From Sphingobacterium multivorum (lineage in GTDB: Bacteria > Bacteroidota > Bacteroidia > Sphingobacteriales > Sphingobacteriaceae): a stretch of DNA of 64,000 nt. The stretch lies in assembly GCF_900457465.1 (NCBI RefSeq), contig NZ_UAUU01000011.1, positions 1,054,001 to 1,118,000 on the forward strand. The letters run 5' to 3'. The notes under the pieces were generated by a model. That model made no database searches and was not told where the DNA came from. It worked only from the letters and a program-made list of their open reading frames with translations. Of the stretch, positions 1 through 9,502 are shown piece by piece; within the stretch, counting starts at the first letter, position 1; the number at the start of each line of letters is the position of its first letter. The translations under genes and the position numbers were made by a program.

Positions 1-368
1 TCGTAATGATAATGATATTGATGGGTTGACTGTATGGTGGATTGTGCGATGGGGTCTAAACGATTGGAGTTTACAGAAGTGAACTGATAGCCAATATTGG
101 TACCCAAGTTCCAGGTTCTGCTCTTTAAAAAATTAATGTTGATACTACCTCCGGCTTGGTACATCGATTCTACTTTTGTTTTAGGTAAATCCTGACCTTG
201 GAGCTTTGATGAATAACGGTATCCTGTATTGGATTCATAGGTCAAATTGAGGACCCGTGTTATGGGAAATTTGTCGGTAACCACAGCCCTCACTTTTTGC
301 TGCACGCTATCTTTAGTCTGTGCGATGGACGTGGATAGGCTAAGTAACAGCACAAATGACCACAGAGC
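1..368 (-). pseudogene. Outer-membrane protein fragment, missing its start codon
   Basis: Read on the minus strand from 368 this frame is open to the window edge. It begins with a hydrophobic stretch (LWSFVLLLSLSTSIAQ) like the second half of a signal peptide, followed by a mature part with alternating beta-strand-like segments and aromatic residues (SINLNFLKSRTWNLGTNIGY), typical of a Bacteroidota outer-membrane beta-barrel, perhaps of the DUF6268 type. No ATG precedes the signal peptide in frame; a TAA lies at 371-369. The 3' end is outside the window. The 5' end abuts the truncated histidine kinase on the other strand, so both genes appear cut at about 360-375. The family is a guess; the signal peptide and barrel-like character are seen. 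Confidence 0.55.
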
Positions 369-936
369 TTATATCCTTGAAGAACCAGATTCAGCCACAT
401 TTTTTATTCAATATGCTGAACAATGTTAAGGCTTTAATTCGAAAAGATCCGAATATGGCTACGGAGGTCATCATGAAACTATCAGACTTTCTAAGATATC
501 AGCTCTATGAAATAATGATGATAGGACGCTTTTGAGGTCTGAAATCAACTTTATCTCCAATTTTCTAAAATTGGAGGAAATACGCCGTGATAACCTCACA
601 ACGCGTATATCCTGCCCAGCAGAATTGGAAAAGAAAGGTATATTCCTACCACCACATCTTTTTACAGCCTTTGTTGAAAACGCAATTAAACATAGTCTAA
701 GCGCAGGCGCTGGTGATACCTTTATTACAATTCATTTTTCTGAAGCTAATCAGCAGCTTTGTTTTGAATGTGAAAATTCGAAAGATCCCGACAGCTTATT
801 TGTCCAAAGCAAATACAGCGGACTGGGATTGGCTAATGCCAAAAGACGACTGGATCTCCTATATAGAAATGATTATGAACTGTCGGTGTCAACGACTGAA
901 ACATTGTATAGTGTTAAACTTACTATTCCATTATGA
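356..936 (+). pseudogene. LytS-type sensor histidine kinase, 5'-truncated and frameshifted
   Basis: Two frames join into the C-terminal half of a LytS/YehU-type kinase: the phosphoacceptor motif region (LKNQIQPHFLFNMLNN) in the first, then a GHKL ATPase domain with the N box (FVENAIKHS) and G box (SGLGLANAKRR) in the second. The join needs one extra A near 510-513, so a -1 event in an A run is likely. The membrane sensor domain that should precede the histidine motif is absent; instead there is an opposite-strand outer-membrane protein fragment. The stop overlaps the start of the response regulator, as in intact pairs. Compare the intact paralogue at 50326-51366. Confidence 0.8.
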
Positions 937-1646
937 ATTGCATTATTGTAGACGATGAACCCCTGGCTAGGGAAGAAATGAAAAATTTAATCGAAGAAAT
1001 TTCGTCCATTCAGATAGTCGGTACATTTTCCAACGCGATATCGGCATTAGAATGTATTAAAACAAATTCGGTGGATTTGCTTTTTCTGGATATTGAGATG
1101 CCAACGGTTAATGGACTCGATTTTGCACAGTCTCTTCCCAATGACAAGCTGGTTATCCTGACGACTGCCTATGCGCAATATGCACTGAAAAGTTACGAAT
1201 TGGATGCAATAGATTATCTGTTGAAGCCGATCAATAAAGACCGCTTAGCCAAAGCGATCGATAAAGCAATAGCCTATAAAAAATTACTAGCGTTAAAAGA
1301 AAATCAAAGTACGGTTGAGAAGGCCAGTGAGGATGCACTTTTTATTAAATCGGATAGGAAATACTATAAAATTGCATTTACTGATATTCGCTTTATAGAA
1401 GCACTCAAAGATTATGTGGTTATTTATACCCGGAACAATAAACTGATTACTGCAATGAATTTGAAGACAATTCACCAGAAACTTCCGGTGAGCCTCTTTG
1501 CACGCACCAGTAAATCCTATCTGATTAATTTGTCCTTTATTGATTCATTTGACAACCATACTGTTTACATCGACAAATTTGAAATTCCGATCGGTGAAAT
1601 CTATCGAGAAGCTTTCTTTAAACAATACACGGGAGGACTGCTGTAA
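933..1646 (+). CDS. LytTR-family response regulator
   Basis: A 237-residue regulator with an N-terminal receiver domain (acidic pair in VDDEP at about residues 6-9, phosphoacceptor Asp in LLFLDIEMP at about 53, conserved Lys in LLKPI at about 104) and a C-terminal LytTR DNA-binding domain from about residue 135. It normally pairs with a LytS kinase, and its ATG overlaps the stop of the upstream kinase (translational coupling). The regulator is intact although the kinase is broken, so its phosphorylation input may be lost. The target is unknown; in Bacteroidota such pairs often sit beside outer-membrane transport genes. Confidence 0.9.
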   Translation: MNCIIVDDEPLAREEMKNLIEEISSIQIVGTFSNAISALECIKTNSVDLLFLDIEMPTVNGLDFAQSLPNDKLVILTTAYAQYALKSYELDAIDYLLKPINKDRLAKAIDKAIAYKKLLALKENQSTVEKASEDALFIKSDRKYYKIAFTDIRFIEALKDYVVIYTRNNKLITAMNLKTIHQKLPVSLFARTSKSYLINLSFIDSFDNHTVYIDKFEIPIGEIYREAFFKQYTGGLL

Positions 1647-1658
1647 TCTACTGGCGGC

Positions 1659-1898
1659 TTAGGCAACTACAAAGCGATCCAGGAAATCAACTTGGATACC
1701 ATAACCATATAGGAACTTCGTCAGGTAGTCGATGGAGCACTCTTCTGTTTCGAACCTGAATATGGCATCCTCATCATCTAGATCGACAGTAGCATCTTGT
1801 ACTTGTGGAAGATGAGTTTTGACCAATTGCATCAAAAACTCTTTCTTGCTTTTGGTCTTTACAGAACTTTTAAAAATCAACACTTGCCTAACTTTCAT
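1659..1898 (-). CDS. Small conserved-looking protein of unknown function
   Basis: A frame of about 79 residues starting at MKVRQVLIFKSSVKTKSK; an ATG eight codons upstream (1922) is also possible. The beta-alpha-beta spacing (VLIFKSS, helix, DATVDLDDEDAIFRFE, helix, GIQVDFLD) looks like a small ferredoxin-like or HMA-like fold, but the metal-binding CxxC of heavy-metal-associated domains is missing. It converges on the LytTR regulator, the stops being 13 bases apart. The function is not recognised. Confidence 0.5.
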   Translation of the reverse strand: MKVRQVLIFKSSVKTKSKKEFLMQLVKTHLPQVQDATVDLDDEDAIFRFETEECSIDYLTKFLYGYGIQVDFLDRFVVA

Positions 1899-2156
1899 CC
1901 CGACTAATTTATATGTGTTCAAAATTATTTGATACCCTTAACGTATGGGATATCGTTACAAATCTATATTCTTCATTGCTTCACGCAACCTATATTATAC
2001 GAAAGCATTTAGTTTTTATACAAAAACAAGGTTGAGCATTGAGCAGATGAATGGTGTAGATTATATTGAGGGCTAGGATATCAATTCTAAATTTCTACAG
2101 AAAGTCGGTGCATTTTTGTCAGAGGCTACAGTGAAGTAGTTTTTTGTTGAAATCCT

Positions 2157-2825
2157 ATGATAAATTTAGTTGTCCTGTTTTTAAGTACCATAGTCGCTTT
2201 TTGGATCAGCGCCATATGTGGAGGGGGAGCAAGCCTTATTCTTATTCCTTTATTGAATTTTATGTTGCCTTCATCGTTAATTCCATTTTCGTTGACGATT
2301 GGTACGTTTACCAGCTCAGTATCGAGAATAATTGTTTTTAAGCGGCATATCAACTGGAAGATCTTTCTGTGGTTTGTACCGTTTTCAATTCCGGCTGTAC
2401 TATTAGGTGGATATCTGATTAAATATATAGAACCTTCCTATTTGCAGTTGATTGTTGCTTTTTTCCTCATGGGAAATATCCCTCAATTGTTTAAATCAAA
2501 AAATGCAGCGTTATCTTCGGAAAGTAAGTGCTCGAAATCTTTTTTGGCAATTATAGGTTTTCTTTCGGGCTTTATTTCAGGAATTACAGGTGCAATCGGC
2601 TTGTTGTTCAATCGGTTTTATTTGAAAATGGGGCTTTCCAAAGAGGAGATTATTTGCACCCGTGCTGCAAATGAAGTGTTTTTACATCTCGTAAAACTTA
2701 TTATTTATATTATTTTAGGTCTGTATTCTAAGGCAGCGCTGGGACTGGCAATTGCCGTTGCAACAATAGTCTCATCATTTACTGTTCAGTTTATATTACC
2801 CTACCTCAGCGACCAGGTATTTTAA
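2157..2825 (+). CDS. TauE/SafE-family membrane exporter, C-terminus probably frameshifted
   Basis: A strongly hydrophobic 222-residue protein with about seven membrane segments, the N-terminal glycine-rich turn of the family (ISAICGGGASLILIPLL) and a second related half (GFLSGFISGITGAIG). TauE/SafE proteins move sulfite or other organosulfur and sulfur anions; the substrate here cannot be read from sequence. The frame ends just after a polar segment where the family has one more helix. A shifted frame continues with SGAILLTGSSRKIV and stops at 2941, suggesting a lesion in the A-rich stretch around 2820-2850. No sulfur-metabolism gene is adjacent. Confidence 0.75.
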   Translation: MINLVVLFLSTIVAFWISAICGGGASLILIPLLNFMLPSSLIPFSLTIGTFTSSVSRIIVFKRHINWKIFLWFVPFSIPAVLLGGYLIKYIEPSYLQLIVAFFLMGNIPQLFKSKNAALSSESKCSKSFLAIIGFLSGFISGITGAIGLLFNRFYLKMGLSKEEIICTRAANEVFLHLVKLIIYIILGLYSKAALGLAIAVATIVSSFTVQFILPYLSDQVF

Positions 2826-2954
2826 AAAAATAGGTTATGGTGCTTATGGTGGTTTCAGGGGCGATATTGCTGACAGGTAGTTCGCGTAAGATTGTCGATC
2901 AGAATGACGTGCTGATAGCCTTAGATCGCTCGAAGGAATAAAACTGAAATTGCA

Positions 2955-3182
2955 TTGAGCTGGCGAGACACAAATTTTGTCTTGGAATTTAGTCAGACGC
3001 ATGGCTTAGAACTCGAACGATCTATTCACTGGACTGGTTTACCACTCAAACTTCAGCAAAAGTATTTTGCCCTTAGCAAAAAACATAATAGTATCTATAT
3101 CGAAAAGGTTATACGTTTTAGAAGGAAGGCTAGTTATGAATTTTACTGTCATAAAGAAGGTGTGTTAACACGATTGGATTAA
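2955..3182 (+). CDS. Hypothetical small basic protein
   Basis: About 75 residues starting at a TTG; the frame is open upstream to a TAG near 2922 without any ATG, so the true start is unclear. Composition is polar and basic (FRRKASYEFYCHKEG) with no signal peptide or membrane segment. It follows the exporter in the same direction and could be the tail of something disrupted. No family recognised. Confidence 0.3.
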   Translation: MSWRDTNFVLEFSQTHGLELERSIHWTGLPLKLQQKYFALSKKHNSIYIEKVIRFRRKASYEFYCHKEGVLTRLD

Positions 3183-3282
3183 ATTGTCTCTTGCCTTTTT
3201 ATTTTTAAATGCTTATTTCTACTGGTTTTAAAGTGTATTGATATATAATCTATCTATTTAGTAGATTATTGAAAAATATTCC

Positions 3283-3290
3283 TATATTTG
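3283..3290 (+). promoter_or_regulatory. Bacteroidota -7 element (TATATTTG)
   Basis: The octamer fits the TAnnTTTG consensus of the primary Bacteroidota sigma factor and lies 28 bases before the deacetylase start codon. A TTG is present upstream but too close to be a well-spaced -33 element, so this is a partial match. Confidence 0.4.
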
Positions 3291-3318
3291 AACCGAAGAA
3301 TTATTTAGCAGGAAGGAT

Positions 3319-5775
3319 ATGGCAATGGAATTTTTAGCACAACAGGCACAAACGCAGCATTTAAATCAAGCTTTTTCAGGTAAAAAACAAATGATGATGC
3401 GCGGGCTATCTATGCTTAAAATTTCGGATCGTGTTTTATATACCGGTGCCCATCCAGACGATGAAAACAATAAATTATTGACATTTCTATCGCAGGATCA
3501 GGTGGTCGATACTGCCTACCTTTCTGTTACGCGAGGTGAGGGAGGACAGAATTTTATAGGTAGAGAAAAGGGATTGGATCTGGGGGTACTTCGGGTGCAG
3601 GAGTCACTTGCGGCACGTGAAATTGAGGGAACAAAACAGTTCTTTACACGGGCAAAGGATTTCGGCTTTGCAAAATCAGTCGATGAGACGTTGGCGCGAT
3701 GGGATGAAAATGGTGTACTGGCAGATATGGTATGAACTATCCGTTATTTTCGTCCCACTGTAATTGCAACGCGATTTTCGCCGAATGTCCCTGACTCGCA
3801 TGGGCACCATCAGGCCTCAGCAATCCTAATGGCGAAAGCTTTTGATCTGGCCGCTGATCCAACAGCTTACAGCGAACAGTTAGCAGAACTAGCACCTTGG
3901 CAAGCTCAGCAATTGCTGTGGAATGTATATCAGGAGAGTGGTGTTAAAGATATTGGCGGAGAAGTAACACCTTTGCCAGCATATATTTCTTTGGATATTC
4001 CTATAAGACATGGCTCTTTTGACTTACATTATGGTGAAATTGCAGCAGAAAGTCGTAATCGACATCGTTCTCAGGCCATGGGAAGTTTGGCGCAGCATCA
4101 CTCTAGTATCGAGTATTTTGAAGTATTAAAAAGTGCATCGATCAATTCAGAGGCTGTGAATACTATTTTTACGCATTGTTCAGTGCAAGATTCTTATGCA
4201 AATGTATTCAATCGGTTGGTGGATGACCTTATCGCAAAATGTGAGTCTGATACGGCAGAGCTTACATTGGAGCTTGCTTCGATTTTATTTTGGATGAAGA
4301 TCGTTCCCGAAGATAATATTATTCATAAAAAACGAGCTGAGGTAGAACGTCTGCTACTTGATTTTGCTGGTGTCTCCTTAGAAGTACAGGCTTCTAACGC
4401 CCTATGGGTGCCGGGAACCGAGGTTAATATGATCTTGCATGCGCATATTCCAGTGGAGTCTAATTTGCAGTTGACAGCGGTAAATGTTCCTTTTATAAGG
4501 GGGGCAAGGCAAATAGATCTTCCCTCGTCTCCATCGAAAATGATCCATTTGAATGGTCAGCTTCTTGATACAATTTTACCTTCTTTTCCAACTTGGCTTA
4601 ATGCTAATGGTGACGCACATAATTATACACCAGAATCGTCTGCTGATGTTGTATTGACACAATATGGGACCGAATTGTTGGTTCATCTGGAACTGCAATT
4701 TGCCGGCTTACCGATCGCGATTAAGCTTCCTGTAAGACATGCAGGTAGTCTCGTTGTCGTAGCTCCCCCGGTAACAGCAGCATTTGATTCGGATATCGTT
4801 GTGCTGTCTAAAGCGACCCAACGTTTAGTTGCTTTGGAGCTGCAATCCAATATAGCCGAATCCTTACCTATTAAAGTGAGGTTAACGCTTCCGGACGGAT
4901 TGAGCGCATTTCCGACAGAAATTGATCTCAACATCGCAGGTAATGCAGCGGAAAAACTTTATTTTGAGTTGAGTTCATCAGCATCACAGGAAGAGATTCA
5001 AGAGATTGGATTTGAGATTGAGACCAGTTCAGGTATATATCCGTTCACAGCTAAAAGTATTGTTTATCCGCATATTAACAAAGTAACTTACTTTCCCAAG
5101 GGAATACTACGGGTGCTGAACTTGCCAGTGGATATTACGGCCCGGAAAGTTGCTTATATTTCGGGGATGAATGATGAACTTGGAGGGAGCTTGTGCCAAC
5201 TTGTTGAGCAATTGGATATTATTCCGTTTGAGTCCATTGGTGAAATAAATCTCTTCGATTTTGATGCAGTGGTCTTGGGAGTACGGATTTACAATACCCA
5301 TCCCTTAATTGCGGAATTTCATCAGCTTTTCCGTGACTATGTGGAGCAGGGCGGTGTATTGATAGGGCAGTATAATACGCCATATGATTTGCATTTGACT
5401 GAGGTTGGGACTTATCCTCTAGCTGTTTCTCAGGAAAGAATTACAAATACAGAAACCCGCATTTCATTTTTGGACCCATCCCATCGTATATTGAACTACC
5501 CCAATGTAATTGGGCAGCATGATTTTCAAAATTGGGTGCAGGACAGGGCACTTTTTTTACCGCAAAAATGGAGTGCAGACTTTGAACCAATACTACGGGG
5601 GCAAAACGCAAATAATCAGCATGAAGATGGTTTGTTGCTGCTTCGCAAAACAGGAAAAGGTTATTATATCTACAATAGTTTGTCTCTATTTAGACAACTG
5701 CCTGCAGGAGTAGCGGGAGCATATCGTCTTTTTGCCAATATGCTTTCACTTTCATCAGTCTCAGATACTTATTGA
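3319..5775 (+). pseudogene. PIG-L family deacetylase (LmbE-like) with one in-frame TGA
   Basis: One continuous frame of 818 residues is interrupted only by TGA at 3733-3735. Before it lies the zinc-binding AHPDDE motif (about residues 45-50) and the family block RGEGGQN; directly after it comes TIRYFRPTVIATRF and the second zinc motif in HGHHQAS. The expected residue at the stop is probably Arg (CGA to TGA is one transition). The remaining 600 residues are the long C-terminal extension of secreted Bacteroidota PIG-L proteins, whose end resembles a ThuA-like glutamine-amidotransferase fold. The family removes acetyl groups from N-acetylated sugars. No clear signal peptide precedes the catalytic domain. 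Stop or sequencing error cannot be told apart here. Confidence 0.8.
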
Positions 5776-5857
5776 TCAATAAGTGTTGTAGGCGAGATGA
5801 TCTAAAAATTGAATCAACACATTTTCGTGGATGGATTAGAAGACCGCTACAATTAAA

Positions 5858-5889
5858 ATGCCCCAAATAGTGGCAACTATTTGGGGCAT
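5858..5889. terminator. Bidirectional stem-loop between convergent genes
   Basis: A perfect 14-bp stem (ATGCCCCAAATAGT and its complement) with a GGCA loop lies between the deacetylase and the DUF4382 gene, which converge. Reading leftwards the hairpin is followed by TTTTAATT, so it best serves the minus-strand lipoprotein gene. Confidence 0.7.
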
Positions 5890-5939
5890 GTCCAATTTTA
5901 CAATAGGTTTCTTATCAGATACTTTAATCCGATGGTACG

Positions 5940-6707
5940 TTATTGTACAGAAATAATTCCTAAATCTTTCACACTTGCTTTGGCTACTTGCACGCCTTCA
6001 ATGTTTTTGTTCATGTAACCAGCTACCGAAGGTTCGACAACAATCTTGTAAGTGCCTTCAGGCATCCCAGGAAAGTAAAACTTTCCGGCTGAGTTTGCCA
6101 ACGTACCTACAGTATCTACACCGGTAATAGCAAATACATTGGCTTGTGATTCCGCAGGACTAATTGTGCCAGTGATTGCTCCAGATGTGGCCACTGGGAT
6201 GGCGCGAATAACGGGTTTAAGAAGATATTGATCGTTGCCCGTCTTTACAATCGATTTTGACGCATCAAAATCCAAAAGAAGTGTGTACGCTACATCCGGA
6301 ATTAATTCATCTTGTACTTTGAGTTTAACGCCAGAGGACTGTCCGCTAGGTGTTTTTAGCGGATGTACAACGCCATTGACCCAAATTTCATTTCCTGAGT
6401 CATTAAGTTTGAGCCGAATTTCTTGGATCATACCAGAAGGAACATCCTGTCCGGCTATGACGGTATCTTTTCCCATTGTATAATTCAAAATATTAAATGG
6501 ATCGGCGGCGACATCTATCGTTGTGCTACCCGAAGTAGTTCGGATCTCGATCGCATCGATGTGAAGATTGATCGCGTCATAGTAACCTGGAGCATCCGTA
6601 ATTTTTACTGTGACAGGTGTTTTTTGTGAGGAGGGACCATCATTTTTGCTGCAGCTGCTTAAGAACACTAGGGTCGCTAGAGCAAGGAGAATAAAGTTCT
6701 TTTTCAT
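5940..6707 (-). CDS. DUF4382 lipoprotein
   Basis: The start chosen is the ATG at 6707, which gives a lipoprotein signal (MKKNFILLALATLVFLSSCS, lipobox LSSC); a longer frame to 6833 adds an implausible tail ahead of the signal. The DUF4382 domain follows (about residues 30-165, beginning VTVKITDAPGYYDAINL), and the last 80 residues resemble a carboxypeptidase-regulatory-like beta-sandwich (PEGTYKIVVEPSVAGY). Likely anchored to the outer membrane; no enzymatic role is known for the family. It follows the hexosaminidase on the same strand but a terminator separates them. Confidence 0.85.
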   Translation of the reverse strand: MKKNFILLALATLVFLSSCSKNDGPSSQKTPVTVKITDAPGYYDAINLHIDAIEIRTTSGSTTIDVAADPFNILNYTMGKDTVIAGQDVPSGMIQEIRLKLNDSGNEIWVNGVVHPLKTPSGQSSGVKLKVQDELIPDVAYTLLLDFDASKSIVKTGNDQYLLKPVIRAIPVATSGAITGTISPAESQANVFAITGVDTVGTLANSAGKFYFPGMPEGTYKIVVEPSVAGYMNKNIEGVQVAKASVKDLGIISVQ

Positions 6708-6780
6708 AGTTAGTAACATTATGGTTACAGCTGGGCAAAACTTATGCCATTCTATAAATAAAACAAAGTCCCTAGGCCCG

Positions 6781-6818
6781 AAAAAATAACCCCAGATGGA
6801 ATTGACCATACTGGGGTT
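6781..6818 (-). terminator. Terminator of the hexosaminidase gene
   Basis: An 8-bp stem (AACCCCAG / CTGGGGTT) with a 15-base loop, followed on the minus strand by ATTTTTT. It lies 24 bases past the GH20 stop and before the DUF4382 start, implying separate transcripts. Confidence 0.7.
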
Positions 6819-6841
6819 GTTTCTATACTTCATAATGATTA

Positions 6842-9133
6842 TTAATCCTTTTTATGGAAAAAGGACTCTTTGGGAATATCAATTACCTTTGAATCATTGA
6901 GACTGTATTGAAGTTTTAGGGTAAATCCGCCTCCAGCTTCAAGGAAATCTACAGCAATTGGATGGTAGCCTGGTTCTAAAGCAATCTGTCCACTTTTCAT
7001 AATCGGTGCATGCTGTCCGTCATTATTGACGACGAGCTGATCATGGATTCGCAAGACACCACCATCATCGCAGGTGAAGTAGAAATTATAGATTCCCTTT
7101 TCTCTCACATAGAGATAGCCTCTAATTTTTGCGCCAAAAGAAGGCATTTTGATGGTATCGCTCAGCGCCACATTGCTGATTACTTCCCGGCGTACTTCAG
7201 GCCCTGTAATGGCCGAAGTGTTGGCAAAAGTTCCATTGAAAAGTGTTGCCATAAGCCCTGGGGCTATGCTATTTTCATTGGGTTTTACGCTCTTTTTCCA
7301 GGTATCATTTTTAAAATCAACCTGATAAAGTTCACTTTTTGCACCGGAAGAGGAGATTGTTGCAAAACGAATTGGCCCTTCTTTTTTAACCACGAGCGAA
7401 CCGTTCAATACTGGGCTCTGCTGTGTTGGAAGGCTACCATCCGTTGTATAGTGTATTTGATTCTGTGGAAGTTCATTTACAACCTTTAGAACAGATTGTC
7501 CGTCAACAATAACCTGTGTTTCGGCGAATCCTGTGAGGTCTGGCATACGATAGCGTAAAACCATTTTGTTCCAAAGTCCAAAGTGCGCAATTACTCGATT
7601 TCTATAGCTATCATACAGCGGTTTGTTGGTCCATACACGTTCTGATAAAGCGCTTAACCGCGGGAGAATCATAAACTCCAACCGGGCGGTGGAAGGAATC
7701 ATTTCTGTCCAGATATTGGCCTGTGCACCTTGGATCAGCGGTGCTTTTTGGCTGGAAATATCCGTAGGTACGACATTCATATTGTACACGGCATCCAGGC
7801 TGATGCTATTGGGTAAATAATCAAAATAAAGCGGGTTGGTAGGGGTCATAACGACCCGGTGACCACGGTTTACAGCTTCTATCGGTGCATTTTTTACCCA
7901 ACCACGCCAGTACATCACCATCATGCTCGTGTCCGAACTACCGTCTAATATTTCATCCCAACCAATGCTCTGTTTATTTTTTGAACGAATAAAACTGTTT
8001 ACTCGTTTGACGAAATAACTTTGAAGATCATGTAAGTTCGCTATTTGCTTTTCTTTCATAAAAGCTTGAGCCGCTGCTGATTTTGACCAGGAGTCTTTTT
8101 CGACCTCATCCGCTCCGATGTGAATATAATGCGAAGGGAATAAGTCAATAATTTCGCCTAGTACGTTCTCAACAAAGGTATAGCTGCTCTCTTTCCAGGG
8201 GCTGATGGGGACAGAAAATTGCTTTCCCCAGCCTGCGGATTGGCTGTCTAATAGGAGTTCAGGATAAGCCTTGGTAGCCACCATCATATGTCCGGGCATG
8301 TCTATTTCAGGAATAATTTCTATCTGGCGACTGGCCGCATAGGCAACAATGTCCTTGATATCTTGTTGTGTATAGAAACCACCATATTCTTCCTTTCCGT
8401 TTGTTGTGCGGATCAATTCCTTCGGCAGATTAAAATCGGGGTTCTCTTTGGCTTTCACAAAGCAGGCCGAATCTTGGTTGTTATAAATACGCCAAGCCCC
8501 CTGTTCGGTTAGTTTAGGGTATTTCTTGATTTCTATGCGCCAGCCTTGATCGTCCGTTAAGTGCAAGTGAAATTTGTTGAACTTATAGGTTGCAAGCAGA
8601 TCAATGAATTTATAGATATAATCTTTTGGAAAGAAGTGGCGGGCTACATCGAGCTCAACACCGCGCCATTTGGAAAGCGGGCTGATCTTTTACGGTTACA
8701 TAGGGAAGGGCAAGCTTGCCTGTTGTTCCCGAAAGTAGATACAATTGCTGGACTGTCTGTAAACCATAAAATGCGCCCTTTTCTGAAGAAGCGATGATTT
8801 GTATGCCTTTTTGATCTATCTTCAATTCATACGCTTCATTTGAGAGGCCCTGGACTTTGATCAATTGCAGCGTGGCGTTTGTCTTCTTCACGCTTTTTTG
8901 TTCAGTTGACCGAATAGCGATTGGTTGATCCATGCCGGCAGTGACGTAGAAGAAAATGCTGGATCAATAGCGTAACCCAATTCTTGACCATTTAGCTGAA
9001 AAAGGCCCGGCCCGGCTTCCAGCTGTTGAGGAAACGGAATAAGTTGAGGAAGTATGTTTTTTTGTTGTGCAAAACTTAATGTCGGCAGGTACAGGGCACA
9101 GGATACAAGTAAGGTTGAGAAGATTTTATTCAT
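6842..9133 (-). pseudogene. GH20 beta-N-acetylhexosaminidase, two frameshifts
   Basis: Three minus-strand frames join into one secreted GH20 enzyme: signal peptide (ending LSFAQ) and N-terminal GH20b domain; then its remainder (QIIASSEKGAFYGLQTVQQL); then the TIM barrel starting WRGVELDVARHFFP. The catalytic Asp-Glu pair is in HIGADEVE. A chitobiase-C-like segment (YTTDGSLPTQQSP) and a C-terminal PA14-like sandwich follow. The first break sits in a six-T run (8894-8899) that should have seven; the second near 8669-8671 has one base too many. GH20 enzymes release terminal GlcNAc or GalNAc, here in periplasm or at the cell surface. The gene diverges from the hybrid regulator. Confidence 0.85.
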
Positions 9134-9502
9134 AAATGTGTTTTTTGTGATTCACAAGTAGTTTTAGATTTTGCTGCAATATACCAATATTTCGGGTATC
9201 GGCCGGCAATTTTGGTTGATCTGTACTTCTTAGCATTATAAGCAAAGCATTTCTCCTAATATTGTTATAAATGTTTGTTCGACATTTATATATTTATTCT
9301 TATCTTTAACTTGAAAATAACCTGTATTTGAATAGGCCTATAATATGTTTATATCTTGAATATTTTCATTGCATAATTGTTTTACTGCTGTTTTAAACAA
9401 GATCGTAAAAAGTTGCCTGTGGGTTGACTGCTTTGATATTTTGCAGAGAAGCCTTTCAATAAAGTAGGTTGGTGTTGTTAATTTATTGGTGGTGGTAGAG
9501 CT
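9134..9502. other. Divergent intergenic region of hexosaminidase and hybrid regulator
   Basis: 369 AT-rich bases between two genes reading away from each other, so promoters for both should lie here. I see no clean TTTG / TAnnTTTG pair in either direction and no coding frame worth calling. Confidence 0.5.

Noticed and set aside
247..429. A 60-codon plus-strand frame
   Set aside because: It is the antisense of the outer-membrane fragment that has a signal peptide, and overlaps the kinase in a different frame.
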